64,000 bases of DNA from Granulicatella adiacens ATCC 49175 (GTDB lineage: Bacteria; Bacillota; Bacilli; Lactobacillales; Aerococcaceae). Of the stretch, positions 38,972 to 45,075 are shown in pieces; the first letter of the stretch is position 1; the number at the start of each line of letters is the position of its first letter. The DNA lies in NCBI RefSeq assembly GCF_025150565.1, contig NZ_CP102283.1, forward strand, positions 1 through 64,000. Direction: 5' to 3'. Both the position numbers and the translations under genes were made by a program. The notes under the pieces are model-generated. The model was not told the origin of the DNA. It saw only the letters and a list, made by a program, of their open reading frames with translations, and did not search any database.

Positions 38972-39451
38972 ATGAATATCACGATTGTGAGTGTTGGAAA
39001 ATTAAAAGAAAAATATTTAAAACAAGGAATAGATGAATACGCAAAACGCTTAGGCAGCTACTGCAAGTTCCAAGTAGTGGAAGTGCCAGACGAGAAGGCT
39101 CCTGAAAACTTAAGTGATAAAGAAATGGAGCAAGTACTCGAAAAAGAAGGAGAACGCATCCTTGCTAAAATTAAAGATGGGGACGTGGTTGTGGCCATGG
39201 CGATTGAAGGAGACTTAGTGAGTTCAAAGCAACTAGCAAAAGAGATGGATACTTTTGCGCTCCATGGTAAGAGTTCGATGGTCTTTGTTATTGGGGGATC
39301 TCTAGGGTTAAGCCCAGCCGTGAAAAAACGGGCTGACCGGAAAATATCATTTGGTCGTATTACCTTACCACATCAGCTTATGAGACTCGTTCTAACCGAG
39401 CAAATTTACCGAGCATTCCGAATTAATTCTGGTCATGCTTATCATAAATAA
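38972..39451 (+). CDS. rlmH: 23S rRNA (pseudouridine1915-N3)-methyltransferase RlmH
   Basis: RlmH is a SPOUT methyltransferase that modifies position 1915 of 23S rRNA. The 159-residue protein has the SAM-binding knot motifs [19 protein letters not shown] and [20 protein letters not shown], ending with the conserved GHAYHK. GAGGGGAT precedes the ATG. The 3' end of this gene is the SCC insertion site in staphylococci. Here a prophage begins within 160 bp after its stop. Confidence 0.97.
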   Translation: MNITIVSVGKLKEKYLKQGIDEYAKRLGSYCKFQVVEVPDEKAPENLSDKEMEQVLEKEGERILAKIKDGDVVVAMAIEGDLVSSKQLAKEMDTFALHGKSSMVFVIGGSLGLSPAVKKRADRKISFGRITLPHQLMRLVLTEQIYRAFRINSGHAYHK

Positions 39452-39594
39452 GTAAATATTCTCATAAAAAAAATAAAAAGAAAGTGCAAAATAGAGAATA
39501 TATTTTCACATTAATTTCATAAGGAGTGTCTATACTTTAGTTATTCCCAAAGAGAATATTTATCCTCCCAAATAAATATTTCTAATCCTTTTTT

Positions 39595-39626
39595 CCACGA
39601 AGCCTGTTATATCAACGGTTTCGTGG
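39595..39626. terminator. Bidirectional terminator at the integrase 3' end
   Basis: CCACGAAGCC pairs with GGTTTCGTGG. TTTTTT lies on both outer sides, so it can end both the integrase transcript and plus-strand transcription from rlmH. The 39452-39594 stretch is AT-rich and is the likely place of attL. Confidence 0.8.
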
Positions 39627-40788
39627 TTTTTTTATTTTCCGTTTTTTGTTTTTGACCATCCTTTTGACCTTCTATAGACATCAATTTGTCAAATTTATCA
39701 TTCGTATTATCTTTTTTATTGTTTGTAACGTGTGTATATATGTTAGCAGTAGTTTGTATATCTCCATGGCCCAATCTGTCCTGGATATCTTTTAAATCTG
39801 CTCCAGCTTCGGCCAATAACGATGCGTGAGTGTGCCTAAATCCATGAGGTGTGATTCTAGGAAAGTTAGTGCCTTCTAGTATCTGATTCAACCAGTAAAC
39901 GGCTGTATTGGATGAATAAAACGAGTTATTGCGATTCTGGAACACATACGTTTCATTTCCAGATAATTCCTTCCACTCACTAATCAATCGCTCTAAACTT
40001 CCATTTATACGTATTGTACGCATTCCGTTCTTAGTCTTGGTCTGTGATATATATTTATCTTCCATTGAGCGTGCTACCGTCTTATTTACGCTTATAGAAT
40101 GATTTCTAAAGTCGATATCATTCCAAGTTAAGGCAAATGCTTCACCACATCTTAATCCAGTATAGCTTAATAGATAAAAGAAGGTATATACTTCCTTAAA
40201 TGGTTCGATATATTCAAGAAATCTGATTAATGTCTCACGATCATAATACTTTAATTTATCGTCTTTAAAATCACCAGACTTTGGCAAGTCTACTAAGCTC
40301 ATAGGATTCTTTTCAATCAGATTCAACTTCTGAGCATACTTAAATATCATTTGAGCGTATATCTTATAAGACTGAGTACTCTTTGGATAATTCGAATACC
40401 ATCTGTTCACTTGAGCCTGGCAATCTTGAATGGTAATTGTATCGATGTAGTAGTCACCAAACGCAGGCAGTATGTGTTTCTTGAAATAAGTCACAGTCGC
40501 TTGAAACGTACTAGGTCTTACTCTTTTTTGATACGTTACTAGCCATTCGTTATACAGCTCTCTGTAAGTGAACTTTTGTTTAACAACCAATCCAGTATCC
40601 ATCAACTCAACTTCTAGTCGTTGAAGTGCAGTAGTTGCAGCTAAGACCGATTCAAATCCACGTCTGGTAGTATACTGCTTCTTGCCTGTCTTAGGATTAG
40701 TGCCATAATAGATTTTAAATTGATAATAGACTTGCCCATTTTTCTTCTTATAAGGCTTGATTCTATCATCGATTCTTTTCTTTGCCAT
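39607..40788 (-). CDS. int: Phage integrase (tyrosine recombinase)
   Basis: This integrase catalyses site-specific recombination between attP and the chromosome. The 393-residue product has an N-terminal arm-binding domain (KKKNGQVYYQFKIYYG with GKKQYTTRRGF), a SAM-like core-binding domain and the catalytic domain. The catalytic residues are R in YTGLRCGEAFAL, HxxR in PHGFRHTHASL and Y in ANIYTHV. It points toward rlmH at the left end of the prophage, the usual position next to attL. The C-terminal tail is short and lysine-rich. Confidence 0.95.
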   Translation of the reverse strand: MAKKRIDDRIKPYKKKNGQVYYQFKIYYGTNPKTGKKQYTTRRGFESVLAATTALQRLEVELMDTGLVVKQKFTYRELYNEWLVTYQKRVRPSTFQATVTYFKKHILPAFGDYYIDTITIQDCQAQVNRWYSNYPKSTQSYKIYAQMIFKYAQKLNLIEKNPMSLVDLPKSGDFKDDKLKYYDRETLIRFLEYIEPFKEVYTFFYLLSYTGLRCGEAFALTWNDIDFRNHSISVNKTVARSMEDKYISQTKTKNGMRTIRINGSLERLISEWKELSGNETYVFQNRNNSFYSSNTAVYWLNQILEGTNFPRITPHGFRHTHASLLAEAGADLKDIQDRLGHGDIQTTANIYTHVTNNKKDNTNDKFDKLMSIEGQKDGQKQKTENKKTTKPLI

Positions 40789-40903
40789 TCTTTACCATCC
40801 TTTCTGTTTATGGTAAAATAGGACATAACAAATAGCCCTATTTTAGGGTGATTTTTAAGACTTATCACACTGGTTTCTTGGCGGATAGCAGTGTGATATT
40901 TTT

Positions 40904-41578
40904 TTAGTTTGATAATGTTTTAAAAGCACTGTCACATGTTCTTAGTCCATCAATATGTAACGATAGATTATCTTTAATATGAGCTCCTAAAGGATCTAAA
41001 ATGAAATCAATTCCTTCTCTACGAGCTAACTTAGCTGCTGGAACAAAATCGCTATCTCCAGCAATTAATATAATTTTTTCAACTTGCTTCTTAAAGGCTA
41101 ATTGCGCAATATCTAAACCTATACGCATATCCACACCTTTTTGTTCTAAATTTAACTCGAAATCTGTTGTAGTTAAATCTTCAACACTTTTAGAACCATT
41201 TACTAATTTTTTTGTAGAATCGTATTTTAAATTATAATGGACAGTATTTTCACTCAATTCTCCTAAACGGAGAGCGATTTTTCTTTTACGGCTTAGCTCC
41301 TTAAAAAAATCATTTGTCCAAGATTTAGTATCACTTCTCGAAAAATCAACTACTGTTCCTAGTACCGGATGAAATACTTGTTTATCAATTGGTGGACAAT
41401 CATAATAAAATATTCTATACAAATCATGATGAACTTCTTTTTGAAAGAGAGTTTCTTTCAAATGTCTATTGCAATAACTATATAACTCCATAGCTCTATC
41501 TTTTGCACTAATATTTCCAAAAGCCTTCATAGCTTTTTTTTTGTAATATCCACCATCAACTAAGATTGCTACTTTCAT
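40904..41578 (-). CDS. NYN-domain (LabA/DUF88-like) putative ribonuclease
   Basis: This is a 224-residue protein of the PIN-like NYN superfamily, which are predicted metal-dependent RNases. Acidic active-site positions are present: D8 in AILVDGGYY, D in KGVDMRIGLDIA and the GDSDFVPAAK block. The NYN domain covers most of the protein. It lies in the lysogeny module between repressor and integrase, where phages often carry superinfection-exclusion or defence genes. A consensus-like promoter and a terminator-ended hairpin RNA lie immediately upstream, and GAAAGGAAG precedes the ATG. Function as a defence or host-control RNase is inference. Confidence 0.85.
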   Translation of the reverse strand: MKVAILVDGGYYKKKAMKAFGNISAKDRAMELYSYCNRHLKETLFQKEVHHDLYRIFYYDCPPIDKQVFHPVLGTVVDFSRSDTKSWTNDFFKELSRKRKIALRLGELSENTVHYNLKYDSTKKLVNGSKSVEDLTTTDFELNLEQKGVDMRIGLDIAQLAFKKQVEKIILIAGDSDFVPAAKLARREGIDFILDPLGAHIKDNLSLHIDGLRTCDSAFKTLSN

Positions 41579-41597
41579 AAAAACTTCCTTTCTGCAT

Positions 41598-41673
41598 AAA
41601 AAAAACTCTTGATTTCGACGCTCCCCTTATGGTGGGGTATCTACTCTCAAGAGATGGTTTACTTTTTTGAATT
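41598..41673 (-). ncRNA. Short terminator-ended hairpin RNA upstream of the NYN nuclease
   Basis: On the minus strand the predicted RNA is about 75 nt. CUCUUGA pairs with UCAAGAG (plus-strand 41647-41653 and 41606-41612), enclosing CCCC-ACCAUAA-GGGG (41634-41637 with 41623-41626). Unpaired GAGUAGAUA and AGCGUCGAAA flank the inner stem, and U8 follows. This is a complete intrinsic terminator between promoter and ORF, so most transcripts should stop before the nuclease gene. It may be an antitoxin-like RNA, an attenuator or a guide-like partner. I do not recognise a named family. Confidence 0.65.
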
Positions 41674-41679
41674 ATTTAT

Positions 41680-41708
41680 AGTATACATCTACCAAGAGTA
41701 CTTGTCAA
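41680..41708 (-). promoter_or_regulatory. Strong promoter of the NYN RNA/nuclease unit
   Basis: On the minus strand TTGACA (41708-41703), a 17-bp spacer and TATACT (41685-41680) make a near-consensus promoter, stronger than most others in the prophage. Confidence 0.85.
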
Positions 41709-41720
41709 TTGATATATATT

Positions 41721-41750
41721 AAGATTTATCAAGATTTATCAAGATTTAGT
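41721..41750. repeat. Three tandem 10-bp repeats upstream of the NYN promoter
   Basis: AAGATTTATC occurs twice and AAGATTTAGT once, head to tail, 13 bp upstream of the -35 box and overlapping the last codons of the ImmA-like gene. This could be a regulator-binding array or part of the phage integration/arm-site set. Confidence 0.6.
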
Positions 41751-42156
41751 AATACTTTCTCATTTCTTCCTTGATTCCAAATGTTGCTTTTAACGTATCG
41801 AACGTTTCCGGAACATCTTCATACTTTTCCTGATAGAAGAGTAGCATTAATTCCGTAGCAAACCTATCTGCTTCATTCTCTAGTTTCCCTTTCCCATGGT
41901 ATGCAGCAGTGTAGAATCCATCTAACCCATAATGATCTAATGCATGTTTCAATTCATGAGCCATCACTAGATATCTCAAATTACAATCACGGATATTATC
42001 ATTAATCCAAATCATAGGTTTATCATTTGGAGTCGATAACATTAGGCCTTTCAAATCGCTAGGTAACGACACAAATTTCACGTCAATATTTTCATATTCA
42101 GCGATTATAAACGGATTAGCCGTATTGTGACGATTAACTAACTCAGTTACTTCCAA
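41746..42156 (-). CDS. ImmA/IrrE-family metallopeptidase
   Basis: This 136-residue zinc peptidase has the HExxH-type motif HELKH at 67-71 in MAHELKHALDH. A further acidic ligand is likely in ENEADRFATELML. Family members cleave the neighbouring phage/ICE repressor after DNA damage (ImmA of ICEBs1). It abuts the repressor gene (its start adjoins the repressor stop), so the two are co-transcribed and probably form an induction switch. Confidence 0.9.
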   Translation of the reverse strand: MEVTELVNRHNTANPFIIAEYENIDVKFVSLPSDLKGLMLSTPNDKPMIWINDNIRDCNLRYLVMAHELKHALDHYGLDGFYTAAYHGKGKLENEADRFATELMLLFYQEKYEDVPETFDTLKATFGIKEEMRKYY

Positions 42157-42609
42157 TTAATTCCCACCTTTATTTTCTTGAATTTTCTCCCACAGCATTG
42201 CTTTTATCATGCCTTCTAATTGTATCTTATCGTCTTCAGATAATTCTACACCATTATAGGACATAATAACGCTGTTACGTTTTAACGCTTCATCAAAAAC
42301 AATAACATCATCTTTAGTTGCCCACGCTGGTGCATCAGTCGAAATGGAGTTTTGAGCAAAACGAGGGTCTACAGCAGATTTTTCTACGTTAAAGAAATCT
42401 GCAATCTTTTGCACATTACCAGGATTAGGCATAGATGTTCCTTTAACATATCCCGTTAGAGTACTTGTTGGTATCCCAGTTCTTTTAGACAATTCAACTT
42501 GCTTAGTTCTAGTACGATTAAGTAAATCATTGATATTAACAGATATTCTCTTCATGATTTCTATATCATTTGGAGTGTATTTTCCTCTTCCTCGTGCCAT
42601 TTCTAGCAC
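42157..42609 (-). CDS. CI-like phage repressor (XRE family)
   Basis: This 150-residue protein has an N-terminal helix-turn-helix (NDLLNRTRTKQVELSKRTGIPTSTLTGYVKGTS). A short C-terminal region lacks the Ser/Lys self-cleavage domain, consistent with control by the adjacent ImmA-like peptidase. It likely holds the prophage silent by binding the ATACGA-type palindromes next to its promoter and the cro promoter. The start at 42609 has GGAGGTG upstream. An in-frame ATG four codons later (MARGRGKY) is an alternative. Confidence 0.9.
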   Translation of the reverse strand: MLEMARGRGKYTPNDIEIMKRISVNINDLLNRTRTKQVELSKRTGIPTSTLTGYVKGTSMPNPGNVQKIADFFNVEKSAVDPRFAQNSISTDAPAWATKDDVIVFDEALKRNSVIMSYNGVELSEDDKIQLEGMIKAMLWEKIQENKGGN

Positions 42610-42628
42610 CTCCTTATTTCCTATTGAT

Positions 42629-42731
42629 ATTATAGTACTGTTTTAAATCGTATTTGTAAACAAAAAAATATCAAAAAAATCGAATTTTTTATAATAAAAG
42701 TGTTGACATACGAATTAAATCGTATTATTAT
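42629..42731. promoter_or_regulatory. Genetic switch: divergent promoters and operators
   Basis: The rightward promoter is TTGACA (42703-42708), 17 bp, TATTAT (42726-42731). Its spacer holds the near-palindrome ATACGAATTAAATCGTAT (42708-42725). The leftward -10 TATAAT is at 42634-42629 on the minus strand, with a half-palindrome AAATCGTAT at 42645-42653 over its spacer. A further copy, ATACGATTTAATTCGAAT, lies after cro at 42966-42983. These are probable binding sites for the repressor and Cro. Confidence 0.75.
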
Positions 42732-42771
42732 AGACTCATAAGTAAAAGAAAAATGAAAGGAGGAACGGATT

Positions 42772-42963
42772 TTGACACAAATTTCGTTAAAAGCTGCAAG
42801 AGTTAACGTTAATTTAACTCAGAAAGAAGTAGCCGAAAAACTAGGAGTTCATCAACAAACTATCGCAAAATATGAGAAAGATAGTACTAAAATTCCTATG
42901 AATTTGCTACACCAATTAAGTGCACTATACAAAGTTAAATTAGATCATATTTTTTTAGGCTAG
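42772..42963 (+). CDS. Cro-like XRE regulator
   Basis: This 63-residue helix-turn-helix protein (LTQKEVAEKLGVHQQTIAKYEKDS) is almost only a DNA-binding domain, as in Cro. It starts at TTG (42772), supported by AAAGGAGG at a good distance; no ATG is available. It is transcribed from the rightward promoter at 42703 and is divergent from the repressor. An operator-like palindrome lies just after its stop. Confidence 0.88.
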   Translation: MTQISLKAARVNVNLTQKEVAEKLGVHQQTIAKYEKDSTKIPMNLLHQLSALYKVKLDHIFLG

Positions 42964-43000
42964 AAATACGATTTAATTCGAATAATTGGAGGTGATACGA

Positions 43001-43120
43001 ATGCACCATTACATGACATTTTATGAAGAAAATGGCATCAAGTATGCAGAATCTTGGTTGCAAATTAATTTTCTAAGTTTGTGTTTTTGCTTTTGGAAAA
43101 TTAAAAAGGCCATCTCCTAA
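43001..43120 (+). CDS. Small phage protein, 39 residues
   Basis: A short ORF has a good TTGGAGGTGAT ribosome site 6 bases before its ATG. It reads MHHYMTFYEENGIKYAESW and then a hydrophobic, aromatic segment with FCFW and a basic end. Short proteins of this look (acidic start, ESW, then CFCF-type hydrophobic patch) recur just after cro in Gram-positive phages, from memory. The function is unknown. It could be a small membrane peptide. Confidence 0.6.
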   Translation: MHHYMTFYEENGIKYAESWLQINFLSLCFCFWKIKKAIS

Positions 43121-43137
43121 GAGACGACCCAATAAAA

Positions 43138-43302
43138 CTATTTTTTGACCCATTTGTTCCCAGGCTTTTGAGTAGGAGGAAGACGATCTCCATCACCAAT
43201 ATGAACAACACGAGGTCGATTTACAGCACCGCCTTTTGGCCCAACTTCTTGATATGTGCCTTTTGGTTGGTTATCTGTTCCTGGTTTAATAGGTTTAGAC
43301 AT
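43138..43302 (-). CDS. YjzC-like small protein
   Basis: This 54-residue basic, Gly/Pro-rich protein matches the YjzC-type pattern PGTDNQPKGTYQEVGPKGG followed by GDRLPPTQKPGNKW. The function of the family is unknown. The start at 43302 (MSKPIKPGT) has GGGGGTG upstream; a start at 43323 would bury that ribosome site. It is on the minus strand inside the early region with its own TTGTTG-N17-TATAAT promoter (in the duplicated cassette at 43303-43392), so it is probably expressed in the lysogen. Confidence 0.75.
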   Translation of the reverse strand: MSKPIKPGTDNQPKGTYQEVGPKGGAVNRPRVVHIGDGDRLPPTQKPGNKWVKK

Positions 43303-43392
43303 ATAAACACCCCCTTTCTCCAATTACGATTATAGAACTGAAAGAGGGTTACAACAATATGAAAATGAGTGAAATAGGAGGTGATAAGAATG
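43303..43392. repeat. Duplicated divergent control cassette, copy A
   Basis: This stretch closely resembles 43990-44077. Shared blocks include CACCCCCTTTC/CACCTCCTTTC, ATTATAGAACTGAAAG/ATTATAGGATTGAAAG, GGTTACAACAATATGAAAA and GAAATAGGAGGTGA. It holds a minus-strand promoter (TTGTTG, 17 bp, TATAAT) for the YjzC-like gene and ends in the ribosome site for the plus-strand gene at 43390. Confidence 0.75.
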
Positions 43393-43692
43393 GAAAAAAT
43401 AACAATCCAAAAAGTAAGAAATGAATATTATGAAATTTGGAATACAGTTAAAGAGTTCATAAAACAAGAATTTCCAGAAGCTTCTATAGGTTCGAATTTT
43501 GCTGACATTATTTATGGAAACATAAAACTCTCAATTATTCAAAAAGATGGAGGGTTTGGAGCAGTTCACTTTTTTAACGGTTTAATTGTTTCCAATTTTC
43601 AAATTGATAATGTTGTGGATTTAATGAAACACATAGAATTAGAAGTTGCATATAAAAACGCGCTAAGTCAAAGCGTTGACAAAGCGCGATAA
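43390..43692 (+). CDS. Hypothetical phage early protein, 100 residues
   Basis: I do not recognise it. It starts MEKITIQKVRNEYYEIW at 43390, with GGAGGTGA 7 bases upstream. The GTG at 43381 falls in the ribosome site and is unlikely. The protein is soluble, mixed alpha/beta, with no cysteine motif. It lies between two minus-strand genes. Confidence 0.65.
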   Translation: MEKITIQKVRNEYYEIWNTVKEFIKQEFPEASIGSNFADIIYGNIKLSIIQKDGGFGAVHFFNGLIVSNFQIDNVVDLMKHIELEVAYKNALSQSVDKAR

Positions 43693-43695
43693 AAA

Positions 43696-43989
43696 CTAAG
43701 GTTCGATTTGAATAATTTCAACTCCTGAAGGACTTGGGCCGAATCGAACAAATTTACCATTAACTTTTAAGTCAATGTACGGGTCATGGATGTAACAGTC
43801 GATATAAATCCCATTTCTAAAAACAAGGATTTTATGATTATTATCAATATCAAGAACATGTATAGGTAACTCTGTAGATGATTGATCCCACATCATTACT
43901 TCGAAACAAGTGTGGGTATCTAATCGGCAAGAATCAGTGAACTTAACATGTCTATCACCTGTTGAAAATGTACCTAGTCTATTATCCAT
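43696..43989 (-). CDS. Hypothetical prophage protein, 97 residues (lysogeny-type gene)
   Basis: This is an unrecognised beta-rich protein with motifs such as HVLDIDNNHKILVFRNGIYIDCYIHD. It is read on the minus strand against the early operon with its own TTGTTG-N17-TATAAT promoter and GGAGGTG ribosome site from the second control cassette. Genes placed like this in prophages are often expressed during lysogeny, but no function can be given. It ends 3 bases from the convergent gene at 43692. Confidence 0.65.
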   Translation of the reverse strand: MDNRLGTFSTGDRHVKFTDSCRLDTHTCFEVMMWDQSSTELPIHVLDIDNNHKILVFRNGIYIDCYIHDPYIDLKVNGKFVRFGPSPSGVEIIQIEP

Positions 43990-44077
43990 AAAAACACCTC
44001 CTTTCCCAACCTCAATTATAGGATTGAAAGAAGGTTACAACAATATGAAAAAACATGAAATAGGAGGTGAAAATGTG
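43990..44077. repeat. Duplicated divergent control cassette, copy B
   Basis: This is the counterpart of 43303-43392. It has the minus-strand promoter TTGTTG-N17-TATAAT for the 43696 gene and GAAATAGGAGGTGA leading to the plus-strand gene at 44075. Confidence 0.75.
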
Positions 44078-44320
44078 GAAAGAAGGATTACTAAACAAGT
44101 TATAAAAGAAAATCCAGAACTAACTAATGGATTCGGATGTTTAAGCTTTCTAGCATTTGTTTTTTTAGTTTTAGCTATTGTTTTCTTTAATAAAATCGCA
44201 CTATCAATAGCAATCATCTTATCAGGATTATCTTTGATGATTTTATGGACTTTTAAACAAAAGATAAAAAGAAAACTTGAAGAGTATGAATGGGTTAAAA
44301 CGAGAGGAGAAGAGCAGTGA
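44075..44320 (+). CDS. Small membrane protein, 81 residues
   Basis: It has two adjacent hydrophobic helices (CLSFLAFVFLVLAIVFF and ALSIAIILSGLSLMILW), then a basic/acidic tail (KQKIKRKLEEYEW). I prefer the GTG at 44075 because AGGAGGTGA lies 5-13 bases upstream. An ATG at 44045 in the same frame has no ribosome site. The function is unknown; a holin-like or signalling role cannot be judged. Its stop overlaps the next gene's start. Confidence 0.6.
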   Translation: MERRITKQVIKENPELTNGFGCLSFLAFVFLVLAIVFFNKIALSIAIILSGLSLMILWTFKQKIKRKLEEYEWVKTRGEEQ

Positions 44321-44595
44321 ATTTATTAAGCGCAGATTTTGAAACAACTCTCAATTCAAAAGTTGTTGAAATCGTAGCGAATGCGATAGAACGATTGCCA
44401 ACAACGAGCAATCAACAAAGATACTTAAACAAGAAACAAGCAAAGGCTTATATCGGAGGAATTGACGATAGAGATTTTGATGAGTGTGTATCGATGGGAT
44501 TGAAACAAATCGTAATTAAGAGACCAAGCGGAAGCGCAACAATTCGATACGATGCCAGGGATTTAGATGAGTTCATGGCAAAATACAAAATTTAA
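44317..44595 (+). CDS. Putative DNA-binding protein (excisionase/HTH-like), 92 residues
   Basis: It starts at GTG 44317 after GAGGAGAAGAG. The C-terminal half reads YLNKKQAKAYIGG, then RYDARDLDEFMAKYK, the pattern of a winged-helix/MerR-like excisionase fold. It could be the Xis partner of the integrase or an early regulator. No other known domain is visible. Confidence 0.6.
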   Translation: MNLLSADFETTLNSKVVEIVANAIERLPTTSNQQRYLNKKQAKAYIGGIDDRDFDECVSMGLKQIVIKRPSGSATIRYDARDLDEFMAKYKI

Positions 44596-44606
44596 GGAGT
44601 GACAAA

Positions 44607-44807
44607 ATGACACGTACCGAATCTAGGAAAATGAAGCGGAAAGAGTTCAACAGAAATTTTATTAAGCTGTATTTTAAATTTTTAGGATACACAACATTAA
44701 CAGCAGTTGGAATGATTGCATTTCTTCATTTATGGGTAGGAGCATCTAATCAAGCTCACAATAAGTACAACTTGATAAGAAATAACAATTATACGGAAAT
44801 GAGATGA
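44607..44807 (+). CDS. Small membrane protein, 66 residues
   Basis: A basic start (RTESRKMKRKEFNRN) and one hydrophobic helix (YTTLTAVGMIAFLHLWVG) indicate a single-pass inner-membrane protein. GGAGTGAC precedes the ATG. It is a hypothetical phage early gene. Confidence 0.6.
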   Translation: MTRTESRKMKRKEFNRNFIKLYFKFLGYTTLTAVGMIAFLHLWVGASNQAHNKYNLIRNNNYTEMR

Positions 44808-44811
44808 AGTT

Positions 44812-45054
44812 ATGTATAGCTTATTAGTTAATTTATTCGACAATCGATTAACAGATATCGTTGTTAAGAACAAAACTGTTGGAACATTAATGCCTAATCT
44901 TGACAGAGTTGTCCTTACTATGTCAACAAGTGATAACAATTTTCAATTTAGCACTAGACATAGAACTGAAGAAGATGCATTAGATTTAGCAGAAGAAATT
45001 TTGACACAAAAAAAGACGACTGAAAACAGCCGTCAACACACATATAAATTGTAA
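44812..45054 (+). CDS. Hypothetical phage early protein, 80 residues
   Basis: It starts 4 bases after the previous stop, with only GATGAAG as a ribosome site, which suggests translational coupling. It is unrecognised, with a possible short beta-rich fold (LFDNRLTDIVVKNKTVGTL). Confidence 0.6.
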   Translation: MYSLLVNLFDNRLTDIVVKNKTVGTLMPNLDRVVLTMSTSDNNFQFSTRHRTEEDALDLAEEILTQKKTTENSRQHTYKL

Positions 45055-45075
45055 CACGGGTGAAGGGAAAAAGCA

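Noticed and set aside
39420-39451. rlmH 3' end as an SCC-type attachment site used by Ccr recombinases
   Set aside because: There is no ccr gene and no inverted-repeat SCC boundary; the integrase is of the tyrosine class and belongs to a phage.
41598-41653. Classic type III antitoxin RNA
   Set aside because: The known ones have tandem pseudoknot repeats and a ToxN-fold toxin. Here there is one hairpin and a NYN protein, so only the layout is similar.
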